The position numbers were made by a program, and so were the translations under genes. Positions 23,211-32,974 of a DNA stretch of 64,000 nucleotides are shown here, in pieces (position 1 is the stretch's first letter; every line of letters starts with the position of its first letter). The notes beneath the pieces were generated by a model, which was given only the letters and a program-made list of their open reading frames with translations, had not been told where the DNA came from and did not search any database. This stretch comes from Agrypnia vestita (Eukaryota; Arthropoda; Insecta; Trichoptera; Phryganeidae): contig JADDOH010011054.1 of NCBI GenBank assembly GCA_016648135.1, positions 1 through 64,000 on the forward strand. Reading direction: 5' to 3'.

Positions 23211-23389
23211 ACCGGAAATTTTGAAATCACTGTTTCTATTAAGCAAAAAATAGCTGATCACACCAAACGTGTAACCTTTTCGACAGCCAACAGGAGCGTA
23301 CGCATCTAATGTGACTACTGAATGGTCCTTCACTAGGATGGCGTCAGATATAAAATTTAAAATGACATCTGTACCTATAAAACTCAATA

Positions 23390-23720
23390 TCTGTTCTCTA
23401 TACAAATTTACACCGTTTGTCCGATGTGACCCAAATTTTGCATATTTATTCTTTAGGACCCGGCGGGTACCACAGTTGACATTTTCCCTTCCCCCTATAT
23501 CCCACCTCCTCCTTCAGATATATTTTCCATGCAAATCTGTACGTTTGACCGATCTGACTCAAATTTTGCTTACTTATTCTTTAGAACCCGGCGGGTAATT
23601 AATATCTCCCTGATATATTTTCTGTAAACATCGGTATCGTTCGACCGATCTAACTCAAATTTTGAATACTTATTTTTTGGGGCCTGGCGGATAACATAGG
23701 TGACATTTCCCCCTAGACAT
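23390..23720 (+). repeat. Three tandem copies of a retroelement-end unit (family H)
   Basis: Three successive units of about 125 bp each contain ACAAATTTACACCGTTTGTC / CAAATCTGTACGTTTGACCG / AACATCGGTATCGTTCGACC, then GATCTGACTCAAATTTTG..TACTTATTCTTTA and A(A/C)CCGGCGGGTA. A single unit in reverse orientation is at 58752-58920, and a partial one at 54575-54665. A dispersed retroelement end has been tandemly amplified here. Confidence 0.75.
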
Positions 23721-24302
23721 TCCATCCAATATTTAATGAAAACATTGTTTTCATTAGAGACTTTGCACAACAATGGACAATTTGTCCCCCCCATGAATTT
23801 ATTTTTAACTAAATCCGGGTACGAACAGGGTGAAAAATAATATTATCATATAATTACAGCATTTTGGCGTCGAGCCAGTAATATATAATATTACTTCGTG
23901 AATAAATTATTTTGTGCTGAGATCAAAAAGAAATATTTTTGGCTTCTGTTTTATCAACTTTTCAGCCTAATTTATCTTCTGTATCGAAGTAATATTTAAG
24001 ACAGCTCCGGTATTAAAGATAAAATCGTTACGCCGCGGTGTTGGGCCAATATATTGAGATAAATATCTTGATGTACGTATTGAGTTTCAGGGAACATTTT
24101 AGACCCAAATATTTTCCGATGATTTAAAAAGCTTTTAAGCTGCTAGTGAAGATGTTCCAGTTGATGGAATATTCAACAAGGGCTAGTTTTTTAATTCATT
24201 TTAGACAAAGACTTGTCTGTTTTCATAACAATTATTCGTTTAACTGATGAATTCACTATTGCTCGACTATTATTTAAAAATAATTATTGTAGGTAATACA
24301 AT
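23721..24302. other. AT-rich DNA, nothing recognised
   Basis: No shared repeat and no coding signal. Confidence 0.4.
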
Positions 24303-24840
24303 TTTTTTATTTATTTTTTTATTTATTTAATATTATATATGGTACAAATACAATTCTTATATATTTACATATCAAATTGTCATTTTTTTAAAAACTTTTT
24401 AATCATGTAGACCTCATCAGTGAAGAGAAGCTCTTGTGTCTGATGAGGGAGCCTCAGTTCTTATTATTATATATAAAGTATTTTGAAAAAAGCTATATAT
24501 AGGTTTATTTAAATGATTCGTGAATTTAAGTTTGATTTTAGGAAGATTTTAATTTTTTGATTTGCTCTGAGAGTTTACTGATACAGCGTATCTCGATAGG
24601 TAAATTATTGTAGTAGTTTATGGCTTTATAAATATAGTGGTTCTGCATTTGGATTCTTTTAAATTTAGGCATTATAAATAGGTTTCCATTTCTCATAAGC
24701 TTGAAATATTCCTGGTTTTCTGTAAGGTTTTTTTCTTTGCATATTTTCAATATGGAAAGAAAAAGCTTGAAAATATCATCCACGTTTGGTACTGGAAACA
24801 ATTTAAAAAGATATTTTGTTGTAAAGGTATATTTTTTTTC
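24303..24840 (-). pseudogene. Non-LTR (jockey/CR1-like) RT C-terminus and 3' UTR
   Basis: The minus frame 24538-24801 reads FKLMRNGNLFIMPKFKRI, then HYIYKAINYYNNLPIEIR and SEQIKKLKSS before the stop. (R)xxNL..P.........YKAI..YN.LP..I....S...FK..LK is the conserved tail of jockey/CR1-type reverse transcriptases. The 3' UTR continues to an ATAAATAAAAAAATAAATA tail (24303-24330 on +). Met at 24801 is only the first in-frame Met of a 5'-truncated insertion. The UTR contains a small CTCATCAG/CTGATGAG hairpin at 24413-24449. Confidence 0.75.
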
Positions 24841-25119
24841 AGTATTACTTTAATGATGATCCTTTGTGATATTTTTACTGTTTAGATGTTTTTAAAACAC
24901 TTTTTATAACAATACTTTTTTATATTTCCTAATATATACATTTTTGCATTAGATACAATTATATTAAGTTTTTATCTATATCACGTACTTTTTTAGATTT
25001 TTCTTAAAAGTCGTTATATTCTTTTCGTCCCTAATATCCAGTGGTAGTTTAATATTTAATTTTATTCTACTGTATATGATAGAAGTTTGCGATCTTATTT
25101 TCTTATATAATAATTAAGA

Positions 25120-25412
25120 TAAACTGTAGAAATCTCTCAGAAACTATTTATACGGGAAACATGTATGGAAGTCTTTTTAGGGTGACTCAGGGCCTGTTAC
25201 CCATATAAGTTGTCTTAAATGATCACTTTTTACAATGCAACGTTCACCAATTCCACCGTAAGAACATCCACATATTTTCAAAATTTTGAAAGTATGTTTA
25301 ACAGTTTGAAAGAATATCATACATACGTTTAAAAACAATTGCTTAATTTTCCTCTTTCCACGGTGGAATTGGTGAACGTTGCATTTTGTAAAGTGATTAC
25401 TTAAAATAGCTC
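25120..25412. mobile_element. Foldback MITE family A (A6)
   Basis: The left arm has ATGTATGGAAGTCTTTTTAG, GACTCAGGGCC, AAATGATCACTTTTTACAAT and GCAACGTTCACCAATTCCAC. The inner part of the right arm (25358-25412: CACGGTGGAATTGGTGAACG, TTGCATTTTGTAAAGTGATT) is inverted to it across a short AT-rich loop. The outer right arm is degraded. Confidence 0.8.
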
Positions 25413-25666
25413 ATACGGTCAAAATCTGGTAATCAGAACAAACATGTAAGAATATTTTGAGAAATCATTAATCATTAACACATCAACATCTACGAAAAGT
25501 GTCGTAATCAACATATACGATAATTCAATTTCATCTTAATCATTGGAATTCATCTTTAACATTGATTCTATAGCGACCGCCTTCAAACTTTTTTTCATGG
25601 CTCGCATGTAAGGCTTCGTTGCCTTAATATTGTTACGATATTGCAAAAAAAGAAGCACCTATGGGC

Positions 25667-25704
25667 TTCTGGAAGGGTCTAGAAGCTCCTCGAATAATTT
25701 AGAA
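25667..25704. promoter_or_regulatory. Heat-shock-element-like array (minor)
   Basis: Five-base units in one register: TTC (25667), GAA (25672), GTC (25677), GAA (25682), TCC (25687), GAA (25692) and GAA (25702). Two units are one base off consensus. HSF trimers bind three or more alternating nGAAn/nTTCn units, so this is a plausible weak HSE. Confidence 0.4.
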
Positions 25705-26137
25705 AATTGTGTTTGAAAGGTGTTTTTAGGCGCAGGAAATGCAGCTAATATATAGCCTAACACCGAGCGCCTGATAGATGTTACCGTTGCGCTGAATGAC
25801 GTCTCTTTTCTGACGTAAATCATAGATCTGTAATCAGGGGATATCTCTTTAGTTTTCAATTCTTGCGGCTGGTTCGTTTTGCGCTTCCTCGCGGTCTAAT
25901 ATTTGTGTATTTCATTGCATTTTGGCGATTGTACTATGAGAAGTGATGCGCTGTTTTTTTTTTGTATATGCCAAAGATGTTTTACTTCTAACGCGCGTAT
26001 TCTAACGAATGTACATGCACCCAATTTTTTTTATTTATATGTTAACTATCTGTGCCCGTGCGGCTTCGTACGCGTTGAATGTACAGAAACCTTCTAGACA
26101 CACCGACACATTCCGCCACTCAGTTTAGAATCTTATA

Positions 26138-26211
26138 GAACTTTCGGGAATATTCTAGAACGTTCTCCTTCCAGAACTTTCTAGAGCAGGTTTTTCCGGA
26201 ACCTTCTAGAC
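26138..26211. promoter_or_regulatory. Heat-shock-element-like array (major, 14 units in three blocks)
   Basis: Block 1: GAA, TTC, GAA, TTC, GAA, TTC at 26138, 26143, 26148, 26153, 26158 and 26163, six perfect alternating units with exact 5-bp spacing. Block 2: TTC 26169, GAA 26174, TTC 26179, GAG 26184. Block 3: TTC 26194, GAA 26199, TTC 26204, GAC 26209. Three or more such units make a canonical HSF site. A GAA/TTC pair at 26086-26094 (spacing off by one) sits just upstream. The target is unclear: the 125-codon frame at 26500 lies 290 bp downstream, and no TATA box is obvious. It may belong to a mobile element, since repeat G2 carries a similar short array. Confidence 0.55.
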
Positions 26212-26499
26212 TCACCGACACAGTCGGCGCGCCTATTTTGAAATAATCTGAAGCATTTGCGGCCTTCCCATAACAAAACAATGTGCTAGAAAGCACATCT
26301 TCGTCACCCACTCCCACCCACGCACAGCCACCCCCTCCAAACTCGCATTTTTTCGATGTGACACCACCACCATAACAACCGGTGGGTGGTTGTGGCTGGT
26401 AGTGGAGAAAACTTGGCGGATAGGGAAACACGGGTTTCTTTTTATATATATATTGATAATATATCCGGGCATTAGTAACTATTAAGTAAATCCGGAAAA

Positions 26500-26877
26500 T
26501 TGAAGTTTTGGATTTTTTTGCTTAAATACATTTATTTATCAAATCGAATATGCTCAAGAAAGAGACGAGGTACGGTAATTACTCATCGGTACCAAACAGA
26601 TTTCGTTTTCAGACAGAGTTTCTCATTGTTCGACAGCTTGTGTGGTGACCATCTTTTGAATCTCCGCAAATTTCCTCGATTCATCATCCAGCGGATTCAA
26701 ATTGGCTCTACGGTGAGAAACCGATCCATGCACTTTATCATTCGGATGTTGTCACGGAAGCTTCGGTATCTACCGAATTCGGATTTATTGGATCTGACAG
26801 CTGCGATTAAAGAAAATTTGGATATACCGCAAACATTTTTGAATAACCAACATCTCGTGAAACGACAAGAAAAATAG
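26500..26877 (+). CDS. Uncharacterised 125-codon open frame
   Basis: The longest frame in this neighbourhood without a retroelement match. The true start may be internal: 26560-26880 looks more protein-like (VFRQSFSLFDSL, FPRFIIQRIQIGSTVRN, LRYLPNSDLLDLTAAIKE), with a weakly amphipathic pattern and no transmembrane segment or metal-binding cluster I can name. The stop at 26877 is followed within about 70 bp by AATAAA (26945), which would fit a 3' end. It lies downstream of the HSE-like array. It may be a gene, a pseudogene or part of the element bounded by repeat G; I cannot decide. Confidence 0.25.
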   Translation: MKFWIFLLKYIYLSNRICSRKRRGTVITHRYQTDFVFRQSFSLFDSLCGDHLLNLRKFPRFIIQRIQIGSTVRNRSMHFIIRMLSRKLRYLPNSDLLDLTAAIKENLDIPQTFLNNQHLVKRQEK

Positions 26878-26980
26878 TGTCAGGTATTCGTCGCAAGGAG
26901 GTTCGAGTTAAATACTGTCAAAGCATCGTAGCTGCAAGAGGCAAATAAAACATTAAAAACTATTTAATCTTTTATTTACT

Positions 26981-27360
26981 ACACAAATTAACTAAACACG
27001 AGTGAATCAAAACACCGTTCTTAAATTCATAAAGTTTCTAGGATATTTCACACAGGTTTGCACTAATTCACGTAGATAAAATCTTCGCTGCACTTTTCAT
27101 CGCCAGGTCAATCAGCTTGATTTTTGGCCACACTGAGTAGCTGCCGCACAGTTTCGCTTTTATCTGTTTAATCACAGGAATGTAACAACAATAACCCTCC
27201 CTCGCGGGCTTGTTTTCACTTTTATACTTAAATGTTGATTTCGCGAATTTACATCGTTTCTCCATATTTCTAGTAATTTTGAGAATAGCCCAGTTGATTC
27301 TAAATTTATGAGGACCGTTCGAGAGAATTTGCTAATGCGCAGTTTCCATTGTTTTAGACT
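26981..27360. mobile_element. Dispersed repeat family G, copy 1
   Basis: Shares with 38508-38960, in order: ACAAATTAA.TAAACACG, CACTGTTCTTAAA-like, GGATATTTCACAC, CTTTTAT, and the end block TAGCCCAGTTGATTCTAAAT (copy 2: CAGCCCAGTCGATCTGAAAT), followed by GTGTGGATCAT-like sequence. The ends are imprecise. Non-LTR signatures are absent, so it may be an LTR or DNA-element terminus. Confidence 0.5.
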
Positions 27361-28092
27361 GTCATGTCAAAACTCTGATAAATAATAATCTTTGTTTTGA
27401 AATAGTAAACACCTTATTTAACACATATGAAACGAGAGGCACTAAAATGGAAATTAGAAAAGTACCAATGTTTCACACAACTTTTGTTAAAAAATTCACA
27501 TTTATTTTACAACTAAGCTCTTCAACATCCTCCCTCTAACCTTGAAAAATCTCAGATCAAAATCACTTATTATCTTTGAACTTCCTGGCGGCTCGGTGGT
27601 GTGTTATGTACAGCTGTCTTCCTGCGCCCCGTGCCAGTGCCTATCCTACACCACGCTATTCTTAAGCTTTCGTAGACCAGATTATATTAAAATGATTATT
27701 AAAAAAATATAGAAGGTTTTGGTGGCTTCCTTCTTTATTGTGACACAATTTAATGGAAACAAGATATCACCGAATCCCTTTTTTCCTTGGATTTCTTGAT
27801 CAAGTTTAGAATGTGGACTGTACGGAATTTATCACTATTCGTTAAAAGTGGAAATACTAGGCTCACAGAGTCTCCGAGTTTTAATAATGGTGTTTCAACC
27901 GTTCCAATCCAAGGTCACCGATCAACTGACTGGTAACGACTGGAAAGAGAAGTTGAAGGGGACTCAGTTCAAGATGTAGGATATATAGTCTTAGGTTACA
28001 TGTTACTTTGTATGAATAATTTTTTCGTAATTTTATTTTGTTTGTTCATCGCCACTTGCACTATACACGCTTAATCGCTATGCTGGACATGT
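27361..28092. other. AT-rich DNA; 27570-27680 repeats 9500-9610
   Basis: No gene. The GC-richer stretch at 27585-27670 is the second copy of the repeat described at 8573-9667. Confidence 0.35.
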
Positions 28093-28148
28093 GCCAATTC
28101 GTACATGATCGCATTATATTGATACAATGCGATCATGGATGAATTGGC
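28093..28148. repeat. 56-nt hairpin
   Basis: GCCAATTCGTACATGATCGC at the left is inverted against GCGATCATGGATGAATTGGC at the right, 23-bp arms with two mismatches and a 10-nt loop (ATATTGATAC). It stands alone: no long inverted repeat around it and no other copy in the window. Confidence 0.75.
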
Positions 28149-28837
28149 AATTTTGTTGAGATATTGGGTTAACTTTTAACTGAGAAATGAATGTATCCCA
28201 AATAAACTTCGTCTTAGCAGCTTTATACACCATCAGTCATCACTTTTTTGTTAAAATTTCATCCCAAATAAGAATTCAGCAGACTAAACCTTTAACTTTG
28301 GTACTACGCGATGCCTTCTTTTTTAATTCTATCCCTAGGGACACTCCAAACTCATTTATTTGGCGGGCTGAGTAATTGGGCTTGTATATAATTAAAGCTT
28401 TGATTACTTTAATTCACACACCAAAAATTCGGCCTTCTTATTTTCGTGCCATTTCCGTTCAACAGACGTTGGCTAACATAAATAATGGACTGTAACCCTG
28501 AAAAGCTGTACGGTAGAGTAACTAAATTATTGCTTCAGGTTCCTTCTTTCACGGCCCTGACTTTTAGCTGTTTTTAGCATGATGATGATGATTTAATGAA
28601 TGTCTCATTACAAGCCTGAATCATTGAAGTTTTCGAATTTTTCTGACAATTTTTTTCGTCATCAATTACATAGTTTTCTTTATTCATCCGTTCCGTTTAT
28701 TCGTTATTCTGATGCAAATCGCCGGAATTAATAAGTATATGGATATTCCTAAAACTAAAAATGAAAAACCTTGTTAGTAAAATAGCATTTTTCCTAAAAA
28801 TAGAAGGCAGCATTAATATGGCTTATTTATAAATCAG

Positions 28838-29459
28838 GCAATATCTCAAAGTTGCCTATATTGAGTAAAATTTTGGAAAAGATTGTTTACGATCAATTGT
28901 ATCCATCTTTATCTCCACTTTTACAAAACGGTTTCATGAAAAAAAGATCGGTTGTACCAAATCTAGCTATTTTCACTCATTATCTTAGTGAAAATATAGA
29001 CAATCGACACCAAATAGACACAATCTGTACTGATTACTCAAAGGCGTTTGGTAGTGTAAACCATGATATGCTCATAACAAAATTATCTAACAATGGAATT
29101 TATGGAGATCAGCTCCGTAGTACCCCAGGGATCTCATCAAGGGCCATTGTTGTTCAATATAATATATTAATGATATTGGAATATGCTTTCAAAACCCCAA
29201 GTTCTTACTTTTTGCTGACGATATGAAAATTTGCAAATGTATTAAACCTATTTCCCATTGTGTCGAACTTCAAAATGATTTAGATCGTCTTGCAGCTTAT
29301 TGCAGATACAATTTTTTAAAACTCAACACTACAAAATGCTTTTCAATTTCATACACTATAAATATTAATAAATTTAATTTCGATTACTATTTAAATGATG
29401 GGACTATAATTAAAAAATCGTTGTGTAGGAGGGATCATGGAATATATTTAGAGGGCTAA
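28838..29459 (+). pseudogene. Non-LTR reverse transcriptase core, frame-broken
   Basis: A decayed RT domain read through three frames: ISKLPILSKILEKIVYDQLY and QNGF.KKRS (RT motifs 1-2), TDYSKAFGSVNHDMLITKL (motif A with catalytic Asp, 29030-29080), VPQGSHQGPLLFN (motif B, 29118-29160), FLLFADDMKICK (motif C FADD, 29202-29234), then LQNDLDRLAAYC and LKLNTTKC. Motif order and the LQ.DL..L..YC...LKLN..KC block place it in the jockey/CR1-like group. Frame is lost just before VPQG and again between LLFN and the IND-like segment. The coding match ends abruptly where the MITE at 29461 begins. The 5' endonuclease half is missing. Confidence 0.9.
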
Positions 29460-29460
29460 A

Positions 29461-29792
29461 TCCAAGATAATGGTCCCATCGCATATACAACGAAAATGAT
29501 TATTTCACTATATTATTGAATGTGCTAATAACAAAATGAAAGATAATTTACGTTTTAAGAGTAAGTATTAAATAAGATGTTACACTTTCGAAAAGTGCAC
29601 TGCATATTTTGACATTTCATAGGCTATATATGAGGTTAGGTTAGGTTATTAGGTTTGGATAGGTTAGGTTATTAGGTTTGGTTTGTTTAATTTAGATTAC
29701 GATTATTTTAGTCAGATTAAATTAACAGGACATTAAAGTATATAGTGAAATACTTATTTTCATTGTATGAACAACGGGACCATAGTCTTGGA
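29461..29792. mobile_element. MITE with ~60-bp terminal inverted repeats and TTAGG-like core
   Basis: The left end TCCAAGATAATGGTCCCATC, then ACAACGAAAATGATTATTTC and ACTATAT, is inverted against the right end (reverse complement TCCAAGACTATGGTCCCGTT, ACAATGAAAATAAGTATTTC, ACTATAT). Length is 332 bp and it is noncoding. It starts right after the last recognisable RT codon and truncates that protein. No clear target-site duplication was found. The centre holds a degenerate TTAGG tract (29632-29692). Confidence 0.8.
29632..29692 (+). repeat. Degenerate TTAGG-type tract
   Basis: GAGGTTAGGTTAGGTTATTA, GGTTTGGATAGGTTAGGTTA, TTAGGTTTGG: repeats of GGTTA/TTAGG with drift. TTAGG is the canonical insect telomere repeat, but GGTTAGGTTAGG strings are also widespread inside insect mobile elements. 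This one lies inside a MITE, so an internal telomere is unlikely. Confidence 0.7.
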
Positions 29793-30663
29793 TTATTCCA
29801 TTTAGAGAACAAGCTTAATTAATCGGCTTTAAAAAATTACAGCAACCAGTTATACAAAATTGAGATATACGATATTAGAGTTTATGTGCGCTCTCCGCGG
29901 GTGGCATATTAATTTGCGTTTTCATACTATGCACAAATTATGAAATGATGACATGGTTTAGCTACATGTAGCGTAAACAGTCCTGAAAACAGATAAAGTT
30001 TATATAATATTTGACATGCAATTTTGGAATATAAATGTTACGAATTGTGGAATTAAATTCTACCAAATGATTACATTTTGAAAGTTTGAGTTAAAATGGC
30101 CCTTTGCCTAAATTTATAACCTAAATGACGCCACGCGCGGCACCATAGATTACGGCTAGACGTGCGAACGGCTGTCAACCGGTCTTACTATGCAAGCAAT
30201 CGTTCTAGTACCTATCTCGAATTTAAATTACTTAATGGCATATTTCATTAAAATTTATAACGTAACAATATTTTTTTCTCTCTTGTCTCGGAGGTTTAGC
30301 TGCAATAGTCTGTTTGTATTACTTTAATTGCGCACAAATACAATGTATAGTGAATGACGGCTCGTTCCGCACTACTTCTGTGGCAGCCTTTACGTGAGTT
30401 TCGAGAGCAAAGTTTCAGCCGTGTACCTGTGCGAAGCGATGAACTACTTCGTTGAATCGACAGACATTCACGTTAACGGAACACGTCGAAGGATATGTCT
30501 GCCTAGGATAACAAATTTCTATAACCGAAGGCATATCCGGAGAAATTGTTAACAACATATTGCACCAAAGTGCATTCGGGCGTCTAAACGTGAATTAATG
30601 TAAAATTAATGACTCGGAGAGAACGGAAGAGGATGTATGATTACGCGCAATAAAATAGGAACT
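29793..30663. other. Unassigned DNA
   Basis: No gene. 30120-30590 is GC-richer and carries overlapping short inverted repeats (GATATG/CATATC and AACAAATTTC/GAAATTGTT at 30495-30555). No copy seen in the window. Confidence 0.3.
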
Positions 30664-31062
30664 AGGTATTTTATTTATTTATTTATTTGTTTACGCCCAT
30701 TAGTTATAGGTTTTTACATAAAGAATATAATATAAATTTCAAAAAGCACACGCATTAAACAATATCTGCATAGCACCACATGAGTATAAAAATTAAAAAT
30801 ATAAATTAAATATATAAAGTAAAGAGCAGCAATGTGTATAGGCTTTTACATAAAAAAATATAACATCAAATAAAAAAGAATATACATTAAACAATATAAG
30901 TTATAAGTAGCAAAATATAAAAGTATCAGGAAAAGCACCAAAACATGAGTATAAAAATTAAAAATATAAAGTAAAAAACAGCAATGTGTATAGGATTTTA
31001 CCTAAAAAATATAACACAAAATTAAAAAGAACATACATTAAACATATGTGCCAGAAAACAAA
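30664..31062 (-). mobile_element. Retroelement 3' UTR with internal tandem repeats
   Basis: On the minus strand this ends in an AAATAAATAAATAAATAAAA tail (30668-30690 on +), the usual non-LTR terminus. Inside are about 2.4 tandem units, each running from TTTTACATAAA through ATTAAACAATAT, ACATGAGTATAAAAATTAAA and GCAGCAATGTGTATAGG. Unit ends are at about 30710, 30842 and 30994 (132 and 152 bp). No RT codons were recognised upstream. Confidence 0.6.
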
Positions 31063-31316
31063 ATAAAAAGGTAAATAGGAAAAAAATTAATGTAATTAAA
31101 TTTGAATTATTAATTGAAGTATCAAATAAAATCTCTCTTTACCTTAAAGTGAAATAAAACACATAAAAATCGTAGTAACGGCCACAATTTGGCTTTATTG
31201 AAAAGATAATTCTATGCCGTCAGTGTTTAAATATGATTATGATTACGATACCACAATTCTCGAGATACATTTGTACAATTTGTAAGCGCTGTTCTGGCGT
31301 TAGTCTTTTCACTGTC

Positions 31317-31515
31317 AAGATATATATTATGGATGTCTCATAGAGACGAAGCTATATTTTTATATGTTGAAGTAGGTATGGAAGTCTTTTTGGCTGTTCA
31401 TAAGGTTTACGACCTATCGCACGGCTTCAGTGATGATGGCCCTGCAATGGAATCCGAAACGTCGGCCAGAAAGGTCGTGAAAACAGGGCATAACACCCCA
31501 GAAAACACAAACTAG
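31317..31515 (+). mobile_element. Family A arm (A7) joined to a Penelope-like motif
   Basis: 31317-31428 is a left arm of family A (GATGTCTCATAGAGACGAAG, GTAGGTATGGAAGTCTTTTT, GTTTACGACCTATCGCACGG). From 31428 it runs into AGTGATGATGGCCCTGCAAT, then CCGAAACGTCGGCC and GTGAAAACAGGG, the 'GATGATGG...CGAAACGTCG' phrase seen in arthropod Penelope-like ends. The junction falls inside GGCTTCAGTGATGA, where family A would read GGCTTAAGTGATCA, so it may be a template-switch or recombination join. Confidence 0.55.
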
Positions 31516-31994
31516 AATGTTTTCTTTTAGCTTACATTAATTATTTTATTTAATTACATGCCTTTAAAATGGAATATCAAGTAGACAAAAGTGGGCACTT
31601 TTGATTATTCCTTCGAATTTTTCCAGTTCTTCGGCTCAAGACCAGGTTTTTTCGCAAAAGCATCAAAAAACAATTGGCAAAAAGTTTTAAATAATAAAGA
31701 AGAATTCATTATCTACTAATTTGTTGTCATTTTTTGTGTTCTCTTATTCTCTTCATTTGGAAAAAAACGAACACAACTTGTGCTAACACTCAAAACATCA
31801 CCATTGTTTACTATGTTTCCGTTAATTTGACCGACCACTATTCGTTGTTAAAAAAAACTCACGTCACGATCCTCCCCTCTTTCCAAATAGGTTGTCAATA
31901 TAGTGGCTCTAGGATAGTTATTAATCACAGCCGATAGCTCTCGAAACTACAACAGTAACAAAACAACTTACTTTAGTTTAAATTAAAATAAAAT
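31516..31994. other. AT-rich DNA, nothing recognised
   Basis: The short frame at 31734-31937 has no motif. No shared repeat. Confidence 0.4.
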
Positions 31995-32185
31995 GATATT
32001 TTTTGAGTATATTCAAAATTTTTAAATCAAAAATACTAAAATAACACACAAATCAATTTGTTTTCACCACTTAATTAGATAAACAATCTACATGTTTCGA
32101 GAACAATGTTATTTACTTCAAGATTGAACATTGTTCTCGAAAACAAAGTGAGTTGTGTTTTATTTTAATAATAGTGTCACCACGA
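31995..32185. mobile_element. Compact Penelope-like foldback
   Basis: Inverted ends almost touch. Left (minus): GAACATTGTTCTCGAAACATGTAGATTGT-like, split here as TTGTTCTCGAAACATGTAG and AGTGGTGAAAACAAATTG. Right (+): ACATTGTTCTCG and AAAACAAAGTGAGTTGTGTT. TTTCGAGAACAATGTT (32095-32110) pairs perfectly with AACATTGTTCTCGAAA (32127-32142). The CUGANGA half of the hammerhead-like core is degenerate (TTGAAGT). Confidence 0.5.
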
Positions 32186-32279
32186 AGTTCAAACCTTCAT
32201 TCAGAAGAAAAAATATTCTTCGAAGAATAAAAAATACTAAATCTATACCCAGAGAGATCACCATTATAAGATAAATTAA

Positions 32280-32470
32280 AGATGTCTTAATTTTTATAGA
32301 TGTGTGGTCGACCATGGGTAAAATCAGTGAATCCTATTGTATAATGTGATAATTTAAGCCAGCCAATGACAGGTTTTAAATGCTGTAAATGCTTTTATGC
32401 CTGTAAATGCCCAAAGAAGACCTTCATATATATAATTTTCCTTCGTGAGACATCTCTAATTTATGTTTAT
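32280..32470. mobile_element. Foldback MITE family A, right arm (A8)
   Basis: GTGTGGTCGACCATGGGTAA, AATGTGATAATTTAAGCCAG, AAATGCCCAAAGAAGACC, TTCCTTCGTGAGACATCTCT. A short internal duplication (TGCTGTAAATGC/GCCTGTAAATGC, 32380-32412) is unique to this copy. Confidence 0.75.
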
Positions 32471-32579
32471 TAAAGTAAAATATTTTTTGTATAAAGTTTT
32501 AAAATCCATTAATTTATCTGAGTTTAGTGATCGTGTATTTTGTCACTTTACAAAGAGGTTTTAACAAATTGCCTCGAAG

Positions 32580-32974
32580 AGATAAAATAAAAGAGCGATA
32601 TCCCCAAGGACAAGGGCGGCTCTAGCAACGCCGACAGGGAAGACGACAGAATTAAGGGCGGAAAAACGCCAATTTGACATTTCTCCCCCCGCGACGCGAA
32701 GGCTATCCGGCGCTTGGCAAACACCGTATCGCCCTACGATTTGGATGTTTGGTTTTTCGCTTTAATGCCAGGTCAGTTGTTATTGTCGCCACCGGCGCGA
32801 TATATAGGTCGGGACATCCGCGTTTAGGGGTTGGGCGGGCGTCCGCTCACTTTTCCCAGTAGGAAGCCTTCCGCGGCGCGGGTAGCACGCTTCGCGAAAC
32901 TTTCAAAACGAATTACGAATATCGCGAAAACTTTCAATTACTGCACCGTCAAATCTCGCGTAAACTTTCAATCA
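32580..32974. other. GC-rich island with three TCGCG-AAACTTTCAA repeats
   Basis: Clearly GC-richer than its surroundings and rich in CpG. CGCGATATATAGG at 32797 resembles a TATA box. Three spaced repeats follow: TTCGCGAAACTTTCAA (32891), TCGCGAAAACTTTCAA (32921) and TCGCGTAAACTTTCAA (32956). No coding signature was recognised in the frames at 32674-32862 and 32831-33076. It could be an old promoter or regulatory block, or an element terminus: the third repeat runs into the Penelope-like repeat that starts at about 32975. Confidence 0.35.

Noticed and set aside
24413..24449. Hammerhead-like CTGATGAG motif
   Set aside because: No GAAA partner at the right distance. It is only a CTCATCAG/CTGATGAG hairpin in a retroelement UTR.
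29632..29692. Interstitial telomere or telomere-fusion site
   Set aside because: The TTAGG-like repeats are degenerate, only about 60 bp, and lie inside a MITE with inverted ends.
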